This document shows, in pieces, positions 25,442 through 33,913 of a stretch of DNA of 64,000 nt. Positions within the stretch are counted from its first letter, which is position 1. Each line of letters starts with the position of its first letter. This stretch comes from Candidatus Handelsmanbacteria bacterium (GTDB lineage Bacteria; Latescibacterota; UBA2968; UBA8231), in assembly GCA_016867395.1 (NCBI GenBank), contig VGJS01000012.1, forward strand, positions 1 through 64,000, given 5' to 3'. Position numbers and translations under genes: made by a program. The notes under the pieces are model-generated. The model did not search any database. It was not told the DNA's origin and saw only the letters and a list, made by a program, of their open reading frames with translations.

Positions 25442-25936
25442 TCAGGTGGTCTCCTCAACCAGCACCACGGCGGCAGGCATCGAGGTCGCTGCGACCTTGG
25501 CGAAGGCCGCAGAAATCTGCGGCAGGTCCTTGTCGTCGAAGAGCAGAGTGTAGGGGATGTCCCAGGCTTTGAGGGTGGGCTCGAAGAAGGAGGCCGCGGT
25601 ATCCACACGCGGGGCGCCCGGCTGCAGGGTCTTGTAGCCCCGGTAGCCGATGAGCATCACCAGGGGGATGGCCATGTTGTAGACCGTGCCGCGGAAGGCG
25701 TCGCCGGCCTCCAGAAAGCCGGTGTTCTGAATGAGCACCAGGGGATGGGCCCCGCCCACCCACAGGCCGGCGGCCATGCCGAAGGCCTCGCCCTCGCGGC
25801 TGACCAGGATCAGGTCCAGGTCGGGGTCGGCGAAGAGCTGCTCAAAGAGAGCGCGTGAGCCATTATCGGGCACCCCCACCACGTGGGTGACGCGCTGGCG
25901 TTTGAGTTCGTCGAGGATCAGTTTGGCCTGTACCAA
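25442..25936 (-). CDS. Sulfopyruvate/phosphonopyruvate decarboxylase-type PYR subunit (ComD-like)
   Basis: A 164-residue alpha (PYR) subunit: THVVGVPDNGSRALFEQL, LVSREGEAFGMAAGLWVGG (with the Glu that activates TPP) and QNTGFLEAGDAFRG. The start is a TTG at 25936 with AGGAG 7 nt upstream; there is no ATG or GTG in a better position, and the family length fits. It is 1 nt before the TPP-subunit gene, so the pair is translationally linked. Confidence 0.75.
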   Translation of the reverse strand: MVQAKLILDELKRQRVTHVVGVPDNGSRALFEQLFADPDLDLILVSREGEAFGMAAGLWVGGAHPLVLIQNTGFLEAGDAFRGTVYNMAIPLVMLIGYRGYKTLQPGAPRVDTAASFFEPTLKAWDIPYTLLFDDKDLPQISAAFAKVAATSMPAAVVLVEETT

Positions 25937-26018
25937 GCGGGTTCTCCTGTGCAGATGGCAGGGTAGATCGCGATTAGCCCCAACAAAGAAGACCCCGATC
26001 CCCTGTTCCGTCAAGCGT

Positions 26019-26771
26019 TCACTGGCCCAAATGGCACACGTCCCCGGCACGGACCAGGCGCCGGCCCCCGCCCTCCTCCTCCAGCACCAGGGCCCCGTCC
26101 GGCTCCAGTCCCAGGGCCAGGCCGCGCAGGCTCGCACCCTCCAACTGGACTTCCACCCACCGGCCCAGGGTGGAGAGCAGGGGGAGGGCCGAGGCGATGA
26201 GCGGGATCGGCCCCTGGGCGCAGGCGTCGAGGTAGAGACGCTCGGCCTCCTCCAGCAGGGCCCGCAGCAGGGAGCCCCGGTCCACAGATACTCCGGCCTG
26301 CAAGTGGATGGAGGTGGCGGCGGGCAGGTCGGGGGGGAAGGCTTCCTGGTTGACGTTGATCCCGAAACCCGCCAACAGCCCGCCAGGCCCAGCCTCGCAA
26401 AGTATGCCGGCCACCTTCCCGCCCCCGATCAGCACGTCGTTGGGCCATTTTAGCAGGGCGGGTGCCCCGGCGCAGGCCCGTATCCCCCTGGCGATGGCCA
26501 GGCCCAGCAGCAGGGGCACCAGCGAAGGGGCCAGGGAGGCGGGGGGGCGCACCAGGAGCGAGCACCACAGCCCCGTGCCCGCGGGCGAGTGCCAGGTGCG
26601 GCCTCGCCGGCCCCGGCCCGCAGTCTGCTGCTCGGCGATCACCAGGGTGCCTTCCCCGGCGCCTTCCCGCGCCAGGCGGCTCAGCTCGTCGTTGGTGGAA
26701 CCGGTCCGGTCAAAATAAAAGACCCGCTGCCCGAAGCAGCGGGTCTGCAAGCCGTGAAGCAGTTCCTCCAT
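26019..26771 (-). CDS. birA: Biotin-[acetyl-CoA-carboxylase] ligase (BirA without DNA-binding domain)
   Basis: Attaches biotin to carboxylase carrier domains. The 250-residue protein contains GSTNDELSRLA, the biotinyl-AMP loop [13 protein letters not shown], the KWPNDVL lysine motif and GFGINVNQ. It lacks the N-terminal helix-turn-helix of E. coli BirA, so it is an enzyme only. Its ATG overlaps the upstream stop by one base (TGATG). Confidence 0.93.
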   Translation of the reverse strand: MEELLHGLQTRCFGQRVFYFDRTGSTNDELSRLAREGAGEGTLVIAEQQTAGRGRRGRTWHSPAGTGLWCSLLVRPPASLAPSLVPLLLGLAIARGIRACAGAPALLKWPNDVLIGGGKVAGILCEAGPGGLLAGFGINVNQEAFPPDLPAATSIHLQAGVSVDRGSLLRALLEEAERLYLDACAQGPIPLIASALPLLSTLGRWVEVQLEGASLRGLALGLEPDGALVLEEEGGGRRLVRAGDVCHLGQ

Positions 26772-27967
26772 CAGGCGGCGAAGATGGAGCGGTTGGCCAC
26801 GCCGAAGGGGTGTTTGGGCTGCTGGATGCCGCCGATGAACTGGGCGGTGCGGCCCGAAGGGACCCAGCCCTGGTAGTAGGCGCTGAAGGTGGCGTTGAAG
26901 CGCTTGAGGGCCTCGCGGTTGGCCGCGGTGTCGGCGCCGGCCCCCACGTAGGCGTTGTTGAACACCCCGTCCTCCTTAAGGCCCCGTCCGCCGGCCTCCT
27001 TGATCCGCCCGTCCACCGCGCCCAGGATCTGGTCGGCCTCGTTCCCGCCCACGGCGCTGACCATCACCTCGGTGATGCCGCCGTACTTCAGGGCGGTCCA
27101 GGTGCTGAAGCCGTCGGCCAGTTTGCCGGAGCGGAGGATCTCCACCTCGCCGGAGACCACGCGGGGCTGGGGCTCGACGATGCCCTCCATGTTGGGGATG
27201 CGCGAGACCGGGTAGATCAAGCCGGCCGGGCGGTGCTCGCCGAAGTACTTCTCGCAGGTCTGCCGGACGATCTCGATGCGCTCCCAGGTTTTTTCGGGGG
27301 CGTCGTCCACGGCTACCAGCAGTTCCAGCCACACCGTCTGCTTGCGGAAGTCGATGCCCTGGGCGGCGAAGGGCTTGGCGTAGTGCTCGTCGAGGACGAA
27401 CTCGGTTTCTTTGGCCAGGTCCGGGCCCAGGGTGTGGACCCACTCGTCGCCCTTCTTGTGCGAGACCGAGGCGCCGCTGGGCTGGTGGTCCACCCAGTAG
27501 CCATAGTCCACCTTGCCGTCCCCTACTTTGAGGCCGGCGCCCAGGGCGGCGCGGATCTGCACCTCGAAGAGGGCCTTGGGGTCGGGGAATCCCTCGCGGT
27601 GGGTGAAGCGGGCCATGCGGTTGGAACGCAGCGGGCCGCCGGTGCAGCGGTTGATCATCGGCCCGTACACGGCGTTGAACTCGTCGCGGCGGGCCTGGCA
27701 GTCCTCCTTCTTGGCCGCGGGGGTGGTCCACAGCACGTCGGTCTTGTACACGTCGGACCAGTGGGCCTTGCCCAGGGCCAGGCCGGCGTTGAGGTTTTCG
27801 ATGGTGCCGAACCACTCGGAGCCGATGCCGCTGGGGTACTGGGTGCCCACGTTGCCGCTGGGCTCCACCAGGCGGGAGATATTGTTCTTGTCATCGATGA
27901 GGATGACCTCGGCGGTGCCGCAGAAGACCGCACCGGGCTTGTGGCGGACGATATGGACTTTGGCCAT
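26771..27967 (-). CDS. Unrecognised conserved-looking 398-residue protein
   Basis: I do not recognise this family. The protein starts MAKVHIVRHKPGAVFCGTAEV and is soluble, mixed alpha/beta, without signal peptide or membrane segment. Potential functional patches are GNVGTQYPSGIGSEWFGT, RCTGGPLRSNRMARFTH, WVDHQPSGASVSHKKGDEWVH, GLIYPVSRIPNMEG and a Gly-rich C-terminal half with YVGAGADTAANREAL. Base composition and codon use match its neighbours. It is coupled to birA by a 1-nt overlap and divergent from the DUF2064 gene. The ATG at 27967 is the first after the 88-bp divergent spacer. Confidence 0.75.
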   Translation of the reverse strand: MAKVHIVRHKPGAVFCGTAEVILIDDKNNISRLVEPSGNVGTQYPSGIGSEWFGTIENLNAGLALGKAHWSDVYKTDVLWTTPAAKKEDCQARRDEFNAVYGPMINRCTGGPLRSNRMARFTHREGFPDPKALFEVQIRAALGAGLKVGDGKVDYGYWVDHQPSGASVSHKKGDEWVHTLGPDLAKETEFVLDEHYAKPFAAQGIDFRKQTVWLELLVAVDDAPEKTWERIEIVRQTCEKYFGEHRPAGLIYPVSRIPNMEGIVEPQPRVVSGEVEILRSGKLADGFSTWTALKYGGITEVMVSAVGGNEADQILGAVDGRIKEAGGRGLKEDGVFNNAYVGAGADTAANREALKRFNATFSAYYQGWVPSGRTAQFIGGIQQPKHPFGVANRSIFAA

Positions 27968-28055
27968 TGGTTCGCTGTTGGGGTTGGATGGTGGAGGGAG
28001 AGGTCCTATATTCAGCGCGACAAAAATAAACCTCCCCGCGTTCTGAGACAACAGC

Positions 28056-28736
28056 ATGGCCACCTGCGTCCTGCTTTTCGCCAAGGCGCCCGTCCCCGGC
28101 AAGGTCAAGACCCGGCTCCTGGGCTGCTGCACGCCCGAGGAGGCCGCGGCCCTGTACCGGGGTTTTCTGCTGGACAGCGGAGCGCTCTTGCGGGCCTCGG
28201 GTGCGGCGCTCAAGGTGGTGGCCTGCGAGCCGCCTGGGGCCAGGGAAGAACTGGCCGGGCTCTTGGGGGAGGAGGGTTTGGTCTTTGTCCCCCAGCCCCA
28301 GGCCGGTCTGGGCGAGCGCCTGGAGCAACTCTTTTCCTGGGCCTTTGCCCAGGGCATGGAGCGGGTGCTGGCCCTGGGATCGGACAGTCCCAGCCTGCCG
28401 GCGGCTCTGGTGGACGATGCTCTGGCCCTGCTGGAGGAGCGCGAGGTGGTCATCGGCCCCAGCACCGACGGGGGGTACTACCTGATCGGCCTGCGCCGGC
28501 CTGCCCCCGCACTCTTCGCCGGCATTGCCTGGAGCAGCGGCCAGGTCCTGGCCCAGACCCTGGAACGATTGGAAGGGCGCTCGCTGGGCCTCCTTCCCAT
28601 CTGGTACGACGTGGACACCCCGCAGGACGCGGGGCTGCTCAAGATCCACCTGGAAGCCCTGGCCCGGACGGATGGCGAGGCCGGGGCCCATACTCGGCAG
28701 GTACTGCAGCACCTCAACCTGCCTTTTCCAAGTTGA
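28056..28736 (+). CDS. DUF2064 / TIGR04282-type nucleotidyl- or glycosyltransferase
   Basis: A 226-residue protein of the Rossmann-like NTP-transferase fold related to CofC and molybdopterin nucleotidyltransferases. LLFAKAPVPGKVKTRL is the N-terminal nucleotide loop, GSDSPSLPAALVDDAL holds the metal-binding Asp, and GPSTDGGYYLIGL is the family hallmark. Substrate unknown. First gene of an operon in which each of the next four genes begins within 10 nt of the previous stop. Confidence 0.82.
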   Translation: MATCVLLFAKAPVPGKVKTRLLGCCTPEEAAALYRGFLLDSGALLRASGAALKVVACEPPGAREELAGLLGEEGLVFVPQPQAGLGERLEQLFSWAFAQGMERVLALGSDSPSLPAALVDDALALLEEREVVIGPSTDGGYYLIGLRRPAPALFAGIAWSSGQVLAQTLERLEGRSLGLLPIWYDVDTPQDAGLLKIHLEALARTDGEAGAHTRQVLQHLNLPFPS

Positions 28737-28743
28737 CGAGAAG

Positions 28744-29631
28744 ATGCTGAGAAAGGTCGCCGCAGCCAGGTGGTTCCAGAACGGGGTGACTCTGGTGATC
28801 CTCTTCGCCGGGGTCCTGGTGGGGGTGGAGACCAACGCGGAATTCGCCGCGGCCCATCACGGGGTGCTGCTCTTCCTCGACCGCCTGATCCTGGGCATCT
28901 TCACCCTGGAGATGCTGATCAAGATGGGGGCCGAGGGGCGCCGGCCCTGGAACTGCTTCGGCGACCCCTGGAATGTCTTCGATTTCCTGATCGTGGCGGT
29001 GTGTTACCTGCCCATCCACAGCCAGTACGTGACCGTGCTGCGACTCCTGCGACTCCTGCGGGTGTTGCGCCTGGTGCGGGCCCTGCCGCGTATGCAACTG
29101 CTGGTGGCGGCCCTCTTCAAGAGCATCCCCTCGATGGTCTACGTGGCCGGGCTGATGATGCTGCTCTTCTACGTCTACGCGGTGGCCGGGGTCTTTGTCT
29201 TTGGCAAGAACGATCCCATACACTTCTCCTCCCTCGGCCGGGCCATGCTCTCCCTGTTTGGGGTGGTGACCCTGGAGGGCTGGGTGGAGCTGATGAACAT
29301 CCAGATCTACGGCTGCGACCGCTACGGATACGGCGAATTCCCCGAGTTGTGCACCTCGCCCCTGGCCATGCCCGCCGCGGGGATCGGCTACTTCGTCAGC
29401 TTCGTGCTCCTGGGCACCATGGTGGTGCTAAACCTCTTCATCGGGGTGATCATGAACGGCATGGAGGAGGCCCAACGCGAACGGCAGCAGGAGCAGCAGG
29501 ACCGCCTGGGGGTGGGCAGTCTGGCCGCGGAACTGGCAGCGGCGCGCGAGCAGGTGGCCCGGCTCGACGAGGCGCTGGGCAACCTGGAGGCCAGGGCAGG
29601 GCAGGCCGGTTCGGAGGCTCGCCCCCGGTGA
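28744..29631 (+). CDS. Voltage-gated ion channel of the bacterial Nav/Cav type
   Basis: A 295-residue single-domain six-helix channel that should assemble as a homotetramer in the inner membrane. S1-S3 occupy about residues 12-95. S4 is LRLLRLLRVLRLVRAL, with Arg every third residue (voltage sensor). The pore loop reads FGVVTLEGWVELM, so the selectivity filter is TLEGW instead of the BacNav TLESW. S6 is VLLGTMVVLNLFIGVIMNGM, with the usual Asn and Gly hinge. A C-terminal coiled coil (about 245-285) would hold the tetramer. Ion preference is open: the EGW form recalls eukaryotic calcium-channel filters. GTGA overlap with the next gene. Confidence 0.88.
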   Translation: MLRKVAAARWFQNGVTLVILFAGVLVGVETNAEFAAAHHGVLLFLDRLILGIFTLEMLIKMGAEGRRPWNCFGDPWNVFDFLIVAVCYLPIHSQYVTVLRLLRLLRVLRLVRALPRMQLLVAALFKSIPSMVYVAGLMMLLFYVYAVAGVFVFGKNDPIHFSSLGRAMLSLFGVVTLEGWVELMNIQIYGCDRYGYGEFPELCTSPLAMPAAGIGYFVSFVLLGTMVVLNLFIGVIMNGMEEAQRERQQEQQDRLGVGSLAAELAAAREQVARLDEALGNLEARAGQAGSEARPR

Positions 29632-30530
29632 GTGCCTTCACCTCCACCTATCTCGACCTGGGAACCCCCTGCCACTGGCTGCGGGGCAACCACCACGGGC
29701 ATTCGACGGCCTCGGACGGCAGTCTGGAACCGCTGGAGGTGGTGCGGGCCTACGAGCAGGCCGGGTACCAGTACCTGGCCCTCTCAGAACACGACCGCCT
29801 GCTCGATCCGGCCCCGCTGCAAACGCGGACCGGGATGTGCCTGCTGCCGGCTGTCGAGGTGACCTCCTGCTCCAACCAGACCCTCATGCACCTGGGGGTC
29901 ACCGCCGCGCTGCCGGCCCGCCAGCTCGCCCCGCGCCAGATCATGGAAGAGGTGGAGGCCGGCGGCGGGCTCTTCGTCTTCGACCACCCCAACTGGAAAC
30001 CCCGGCCCGACTACGCCACCGACGAGTTGTTGGACACGATGGAGGGGCTGCGCGGCATGGAGATCTACTGCGGGGTGATCGAGCGCATCGCCGGACAGGC
30101 CCGGGCCACGGACCGCTGGGACCGCCTCCTGAGCAAGGGCTGGCGGGTCTTTGGCCACGGCACCGACGACCAGCACGAACCCGGCGATCACTTCGTCGCC
30201 TGGAACTGCGTGCAGTGGCCCGAGGGTGTGCCCGTGAATGCGCCGGGGATCATCTCCGCCCTTGGCGCTGGGCGTTTCTACGCCTCCACCGGGGTCGCCA
30301 TCGGCCGCGTGGGGCTGGACAGCCAGGGGCGGGCCGTAGTGGAGTCCGATGCCGCTGTACTCCACTGGGTTAAGCGGGACGGGACCATTTTCAAGAAAGT
30401 GAAGAGTGGCTCTGACCAGCTGCATATTGAGGAAGTCGGCGATCCTTCCGAGGCGCTCTACGCGCGCGCCGAATGCCTGGGCCGGGGCAACGCGATGGCC
30501 TTCACCCAACCCTTCTGGATCGAGGCCTAG
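29628..30530 (+). CDS. PHP domain metal-dependent phosphoesterase
   Basis: A 300-residue PHP-family phosphoesterase with metal motifs in order: NHHGHSTASDGS, LALSEHDRL, a Glu in LLPAVEVTSC, FVFDHPNW and GHGTDDQHEPG. Members act on nucleotides, histidinol phosphate or nucleic acids; the substrate cannot be told here. GTG start overlaps the channel stop by 4 nt (GTGA), so the two are translationally coupled. Confidence 0.85.
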   Translation: MSAFTSTYLDLGTPCHWLRGNHHGHSTASDGSLEPLEVVRAYEQAGYQYLALSEHDRLLDPAPLQTRTGMCLLPAVEVTSCSNQTLMHLGVTAALPARQLAPRQIMEEVEAGGGLFVFDHPNWKPRPDYATDELLDTMEGLRGMEIYCGVIERIAGQARATDRWDRLLSKGWRVFGHGTDDQHEPGDHFVAWNCVQWPEGVPVNAPGIISALGAGRFYASTGVAIGRVGLDSQGRAVVESDAAVLHWVKRDGTIFKKVKSGSDQLHIEEVGDPSEALYARAECLGRGNAMAFTQPFWIEA

Positions 30531-30531
30531 C

Positions 30532-31653
30532 ATGTTGAGCATCCTCAAAGGCCCCTATCTCCAGTGGCCCACCCCCACCAGCATGACGATCATGTGGGAG
30601 ACCTCCGGTCCCTCCTCTACCGAGGCCCGCTACTGGCAGACCCAGCGCACCCACAACCGCGGGATGGTGGCCCTCCCCGAGACCCAGCAGCAGGCCACCG
30701 GGGCCGGCGATACCTCTATCCACAACCTGGTGCTGGAGGGACTGGAACCCGAAACCCTTTATCGCTACCTGGTGCGTTCGGCGGATACCTCCGGCCAGGT
30801 GGTGGAGAGCGCCATCCTCCCCTTCAAGACGGCGGTGCGCCCGGAAACTCCCTTCTCCTTCGCCGTCACCAGCGAGAGCGGCGGGTACGGGGATGATCAG
30901 ATCAACCGCCGGCTCTTCCCCTTGATCCAGAGCCATCGCCCGGACTTTCTGCTGATGGTGGGGGACGCGGTGTCACACGGGAAGCGGTACGAGGACTGGG
31001 ACCTGTATTTCTTTGCGCCGGCCAAGGGGCTGCTGCACTCCACGCCCTTCTACCTGTGCTGGGGCAACCACGAGGAACGCGCCTCCTGGGCGCGGGATTT
31101 TGTCGCCTACCCCGAACCGAAGAATCACTATTCCTTCGATTACGGCAACACCCATTTCACCGCCCTGGACTGCACCGCGCTGGTCGACTACCGCGAGGGG
31201 CCCCCGGTGGCCACCGCCGAGTTGCAGCCTGGCTCGGCGCAATGGCGATTCCTGGAGGCGGACCTGGCCGCCAGCGGCGCCACGTGGAAGGTGGTCTTCT
31301 TCCACTATCCCCCCTATGTCTCGGCTGACTACGAGGTGGAGGCCCTGCGCGTCCTCTGCCCGGTGCTGGAGGCCCACGGGGTGGACCTGGTCTTCAACTC
31401 CCACACCATCGTGTACGAGCGCAGCCATCCCCTGCGCCAGGACCGGCTCGACCTGGAGCGGGGCATCGTGTACGTGGTGGCCGGCGGGGCCGGCGCCAAA
31501 CCCGAGTGGTTCCACCCCAAGCGGTCCTGGCACACGGCCCGCGCCCAGGCGGTGCCCCACTTTGTCGAGGTGGTGGTGGCCGGCCCCACCCTCGAAGTGC
31601 GGGCCATCGACGAGCAGGGACATCTCTTCGACACCTTTCACATGAGAAAATAG
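30532..31653 (+). CDS. Purple-acid-phosphatase-like metallophosphoesterase
   Basis: A 373-residue protein: an N-terminal FN3-like domain (GPYLQWPTPTSMTIMWET to TLYRYLV), then a calcineurin-like phosphoesterase core. LLMVGDAVSHG supplies the bridging Asp, CWGNHEE the Asn/His, VFFHYPPY a His, and NSHTIVYERSHP the last His pair in place of the usual GHxHxYER. The first DxH of the fold is not obvious (VTSESGGYGD), so the metal site may be altered. No signal peptide, unlike many purple acid phosphatases. It starts one base after the PHP gene. Confidence 0.8.
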   Translation: MLSILKGPYLQWPTPTSMTIMWETSGPSSTEARYWQTQRTHNRGMVALPETQQQATGAGDTSIHNLVLEGLEPETLYRYLVRSADTSGQVVESAILPFKTAVRPETPFSFAVTSESGGYGDDQINRRLFPLIQSHRPDFLLMVGDAVSHGKRYEDWDLYFFAPAKGLLHSTPFYLCWGNHEERASWARDFVAYPEPKNHYSFDYGNTHFTALDCTALVDYREGPPVATAELQPGSAQWRFLEADLAASGATWKVVFFHYPPYVSADYEVEALRVLCPVLEAHGVDLVFNSHTIVYERSHPLRQDRLDLERGIVYVVAGGAGAKPEWFHPKRSWHTARAQAVPHFVEVVVAGPTLEVRAIDEQGHLFDTFHMRK

Positions 31654-31662
31654 GAGGTCTCC

Positions 31663-32433
31663 ATGGTGCTTCCCAACATGAGCCTGGAGGGCAAGGTGGC
31701 CCTGGTGACGGGCGCCGGCTCGGGCATCGGCAAGGCCTGCGCCATCGCCCTGGCCGAGGCCGGGGCCGACTGTGCCCTGAGCGAACTGCCCGAGCGGATG
31801 GACAACCTGAAACCCGTGTGCCAGGACATCGAGAAGCTGGGCCGGCGCGCCGCGTCCCTGCCCCTGGTCCTGCCCCAACTGCCCAGCATCGGCGCCTTTG
31901 TGGAAGGGGCGGTGCGCGAGTTGGGCCGCATCGACATCCTGGTCAACAATGCCGGGATCAACACCCCCAAGCCGGCCCTGGAGGTGAGCGAGGCGGAGTG
32001 GGACCGCATCCTGGGGGTGAACCTCAAGGGGGTGTTCTTCATGGCCCAGCGGGTGGCCCATGAGATGATCAGGACCGGGGGCGGCAAGATCGTCAACATC
32101 GCCTCTATGAACGGGGTGGTGGGCTATTACAAACGGGCGGCGTATTGCGCCAGCAAGGCCGGGGTGGTCAACCTCACCCGGGTGCTGGCCATCGAGTGGG
32201 CTGAGCACCAGATCAACGTAAACGCGGTGGGGCCCACCTTCATCCTCACGCCCTTGACGCAATCCACTTTCGACGATCCGACCATGCGGGCAGATCTGCT
32301 CAGCCGCATCCCCCTGGGCCGGGTGGGCCAGCCCGAGGACGTGGCCAGCGCTGTGGTCTTTCTGGCCGGGCCGGGCGCGGGGATGGTGACGGGGCATACC
32401 CTGCTGGTGGACGGGGGATGGACGGCGCTTTAG
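31663..32433 (+). CDS. SDR family NAD(P)-dependent oxidoreductase
   Basis: A classical short-chain dehydrogenase of 256 residues: TGAGSGIG cofactor loop, NNAG, catalytic Ser in IASMNG and Tyr/Lys in YCASKAG, and the C-terminal VTGHTLLVDGGW. The acidic residue after beta-2 is not an obvious Asp, so NAD versus NADP is open. An AGGAGG site lies 7 nt before the ATG. Last gene of the DUF2064-channel-PHP-phosphatase-SDR operon. Confidence 0.92.
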   Translation: MVLPNMSLEGKVALVTGAGSGIGKACAIALAEAGADCALSELPERMDNLKPVCQDIEKLGRRAASLPLVLPQLPSIGAFVEGAVRELGRIDILVNNAGINTPKPALEVSEAEWDRILGVNLKGVFFMAQRVAHEMIRTGGGKIVNIASMNGVVGYYKRAAYCASKAGVVNLTRVLAIEWAEHQINVNAVGPTFILTPLTQSTFDDPTMRADLLSRIPLGRVGQPEDVASAVVFLAGPGAGMVTGHTLLVDGGWTAL

Positions 32434-32764
32434 AGGGTGGCGGCAGGGAGCGACCCACTGCGGCCTTTCCCGAGTCCCGGGCCTGCCGCCGACGCCCTTC
32501 TCAGCCCCCAGGCCCTTTCCCGACCACTGCACCCCCAGTAAAAACCTTCGGGGTCATCTCCCCGCCGCTGAGATAGCTCCGGAGACTGAACCAGGGCCGG
32601 GGGAGTGCCTCGGAGGGCGCCTCTGGGGGAGTGGTAGAGGGAAAGGGCCGCCGGGCAGGGTAGCGGAGCCAGAGCGAGCGAGGGGGAAGGCCCTGGGACT
32701 GCAGAGGCGCCCATAGTGGGCACCCCGCGTACCTGGCAACGGGAAGACTTAGTAAGGAATAGCT
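32434..32764. other. 330-bp GC-rich intergenic region
   Basis: No gene supported. An open frame on the minus strand is low-complexity Pro/Arg/Ser sequence without a start signal. The region holds copy B of the dispersed element and partly self-complementary blocks (ggcggcaggga near 32440, and its inverted relative at 32553-32570). The Shine-Dalgarno of the next gene is at its right edge. Confidence 0.5.
32526..32570. repeat. Dispersed intergenic element, copy B
   Basis: Core aaccttcggggtcatctccc (32543-32562) plus ccgccgctg. Twenty-four of 28 positions agree with copy A. The preceding actgcaccccc block agrees with copy C (gctgcacccc at 54948). Confidence 0.5.
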
Positions 32765-33760
32765 ATGACCGAACTCAGCGCGGGCAGCGGCCCGCTCTTC
32801 GCGGACCCGGACCCGGAGGCGGCGCGGGCCTTCTTCCGCCACAAGTCACGGGCCCTGGAGGACAAGGTGATGCCCGTGCGGGAGGCGGTTTCCCGCTTCG
32901 TGCGGGACGGGGATTACCTGGGTTCGGGGGGTTTTGGCACCAACCGCATCGCCACCGCGGCTCTGCACGAGGTGCTGCGCCAGCGCAAGCGCAGCCTGAG
33001 TTTTGCCGGCCATACCGCCACCCACGACTTCCAGATCCTGGCCGCCGGCAATCTGAAGGGCGAGAAACTGCTGGCCAGGGTGGACCTGGCCTATGTGGTG
33101 GGCCTGGAGGCCCGGGGACTCTCGCCCCACAGCCGGCGCATCATCGAGGGCGGCCAGTTGGAAACCTGCGAGTGGACCAACTACGCCCTGGCCTGCCGCC
33201 TGCACGCGGCGGCCATGGGGGTGCCGTACATGCTCTCGCGCAATATGCTGGGTACCGAAACCTTCACGCATAGCGCGGCCAGGCTGTTGGTCTGTCCCTT
33301 CACTGGCCGCCAGGTGGTGGCCCTGCCGGCCCTGTACCCGGACGCGGCCCTGATCCATGTCCACGAGAGCGACTGCTACGGCAACTGCCGCATCCACGGC
33401 GTCACCGTGGCCGACCTTGATCTGGCCCGCGCCTCCAAGCGGCTGATCATCACCTGCGAGCGGCTCATCCCCAACGAGGAGATCCGCCGCGCCCCCCACG
33501 CCACGGTGATCCCCTCCCTCTGCGTGGACGCCGTCTGCGAGGTGCCCGGAGGTTGTTATCCGGGCAACATGCCCGGCGAGTACTTCTCCGACGAGGAGCA
33601 CCTGCGGAAGTGGCTGGAGATTGAAAAGGACGAGGCGGACTTTGCGGCCTTTTTAGATGAGTACATTTACAGCACCGGCGATTTTGCCGGCTACCTGGAA
33701 AAATGCGGCGGCGCAGCGCGTCTGGCCCAGTTGCGCGACCTCGAACTGTTGCGGGGGTAG
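32765..33760 (+). CDS. CoA-transferase subunit A (glutaconate CoA-transferase-like)
   Basis: A 331-residue alpha subunit of a family I CoA-transferase, which moves CoA between organic acids. The glycine-rich YLGSGGFGTNRIATAALHEVL is the family start, followed by FAGHTATHDF, YMLSRNMLGTETF and the C-terminal SLCVDAVCEVPGGCYPGNMP seen in GctA-like proteins. AAGGAA precedes the ATG. The partner subunit begins 153 nt downstream after a structured spacer. Confidence 0.8.
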   Translation: MTELSAGSGPLFADPDPEAARAFFRHKSRALEDKVMPVREAVSRFVRDGDYLGSGGFGTNRIATAALHEVLRQRKRSLSFAGHTATHDFQILAAGNLKGEKLLARVDLAYVVGLEARGLSPHSRRIIEGGQLETCEWTNYALACRLHAAAMGVPYMLSRNMLGTETFTHSAARLLVCPFTGRQVVALPALYPDAALIHVHESDCYGNCRIHGVTVADLDLARASKRLIITCERLIPNEEIRRAPHATVIPSLCVDAVCEVPGGCYPGNMPGEYFSDEEHLRKWLEIEKDEADFAAFLDEYIYSTGDFAGYLEKCGGAARLAQLRDLELLRG

Positions 33761-33913
33761 CGCGGCGGGGAGAAGGCCCCTGAGCGAATTCCATCGCGCC
33801 TCTGGCCACAGGGTTGTGGCCCAGGGGTCGATGGCCTCGGAGCCGGCCAGGGATGGCCGGCGGGAGTGAGCGAAGGGGCCGTTCCTCGACGCGCCTGTAC
33901 AACGAGGACAACC
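33761..33913 (+). promoter_or_regulatory. Structured spacer between the CoA-transferase subunits
   Basis: A 153-nt gap with two strong hairpins: ggccaca-gggt-tgtggcc (33804-33821) and gccggcca-ggga-tggccggc (33842-33861). No T-tract, so RNA processing, stability or attenuation is more likely than simple termination. The first 25 bases (gcggcggggagaaggcccc) resemble the inverse of the dispersed element core. Confidence 0.4.

Noticed and set aside
26771-27967. Class V (archaeal-type) fructose-1,6-bisphosphatase
   Set aside because: Considered from length and a Gly/Asp-rich look, but the N-terminus and metal motifs do not match that family.
32501-32842. Minus-strand gene of 113 codons between the SDR and CoA-transferase genes
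   Set aside because: Pro/Arg/Ser low-complexity, no ribosome site, overlaps the start of the CoA-transferase gene and lies on the repeat element.
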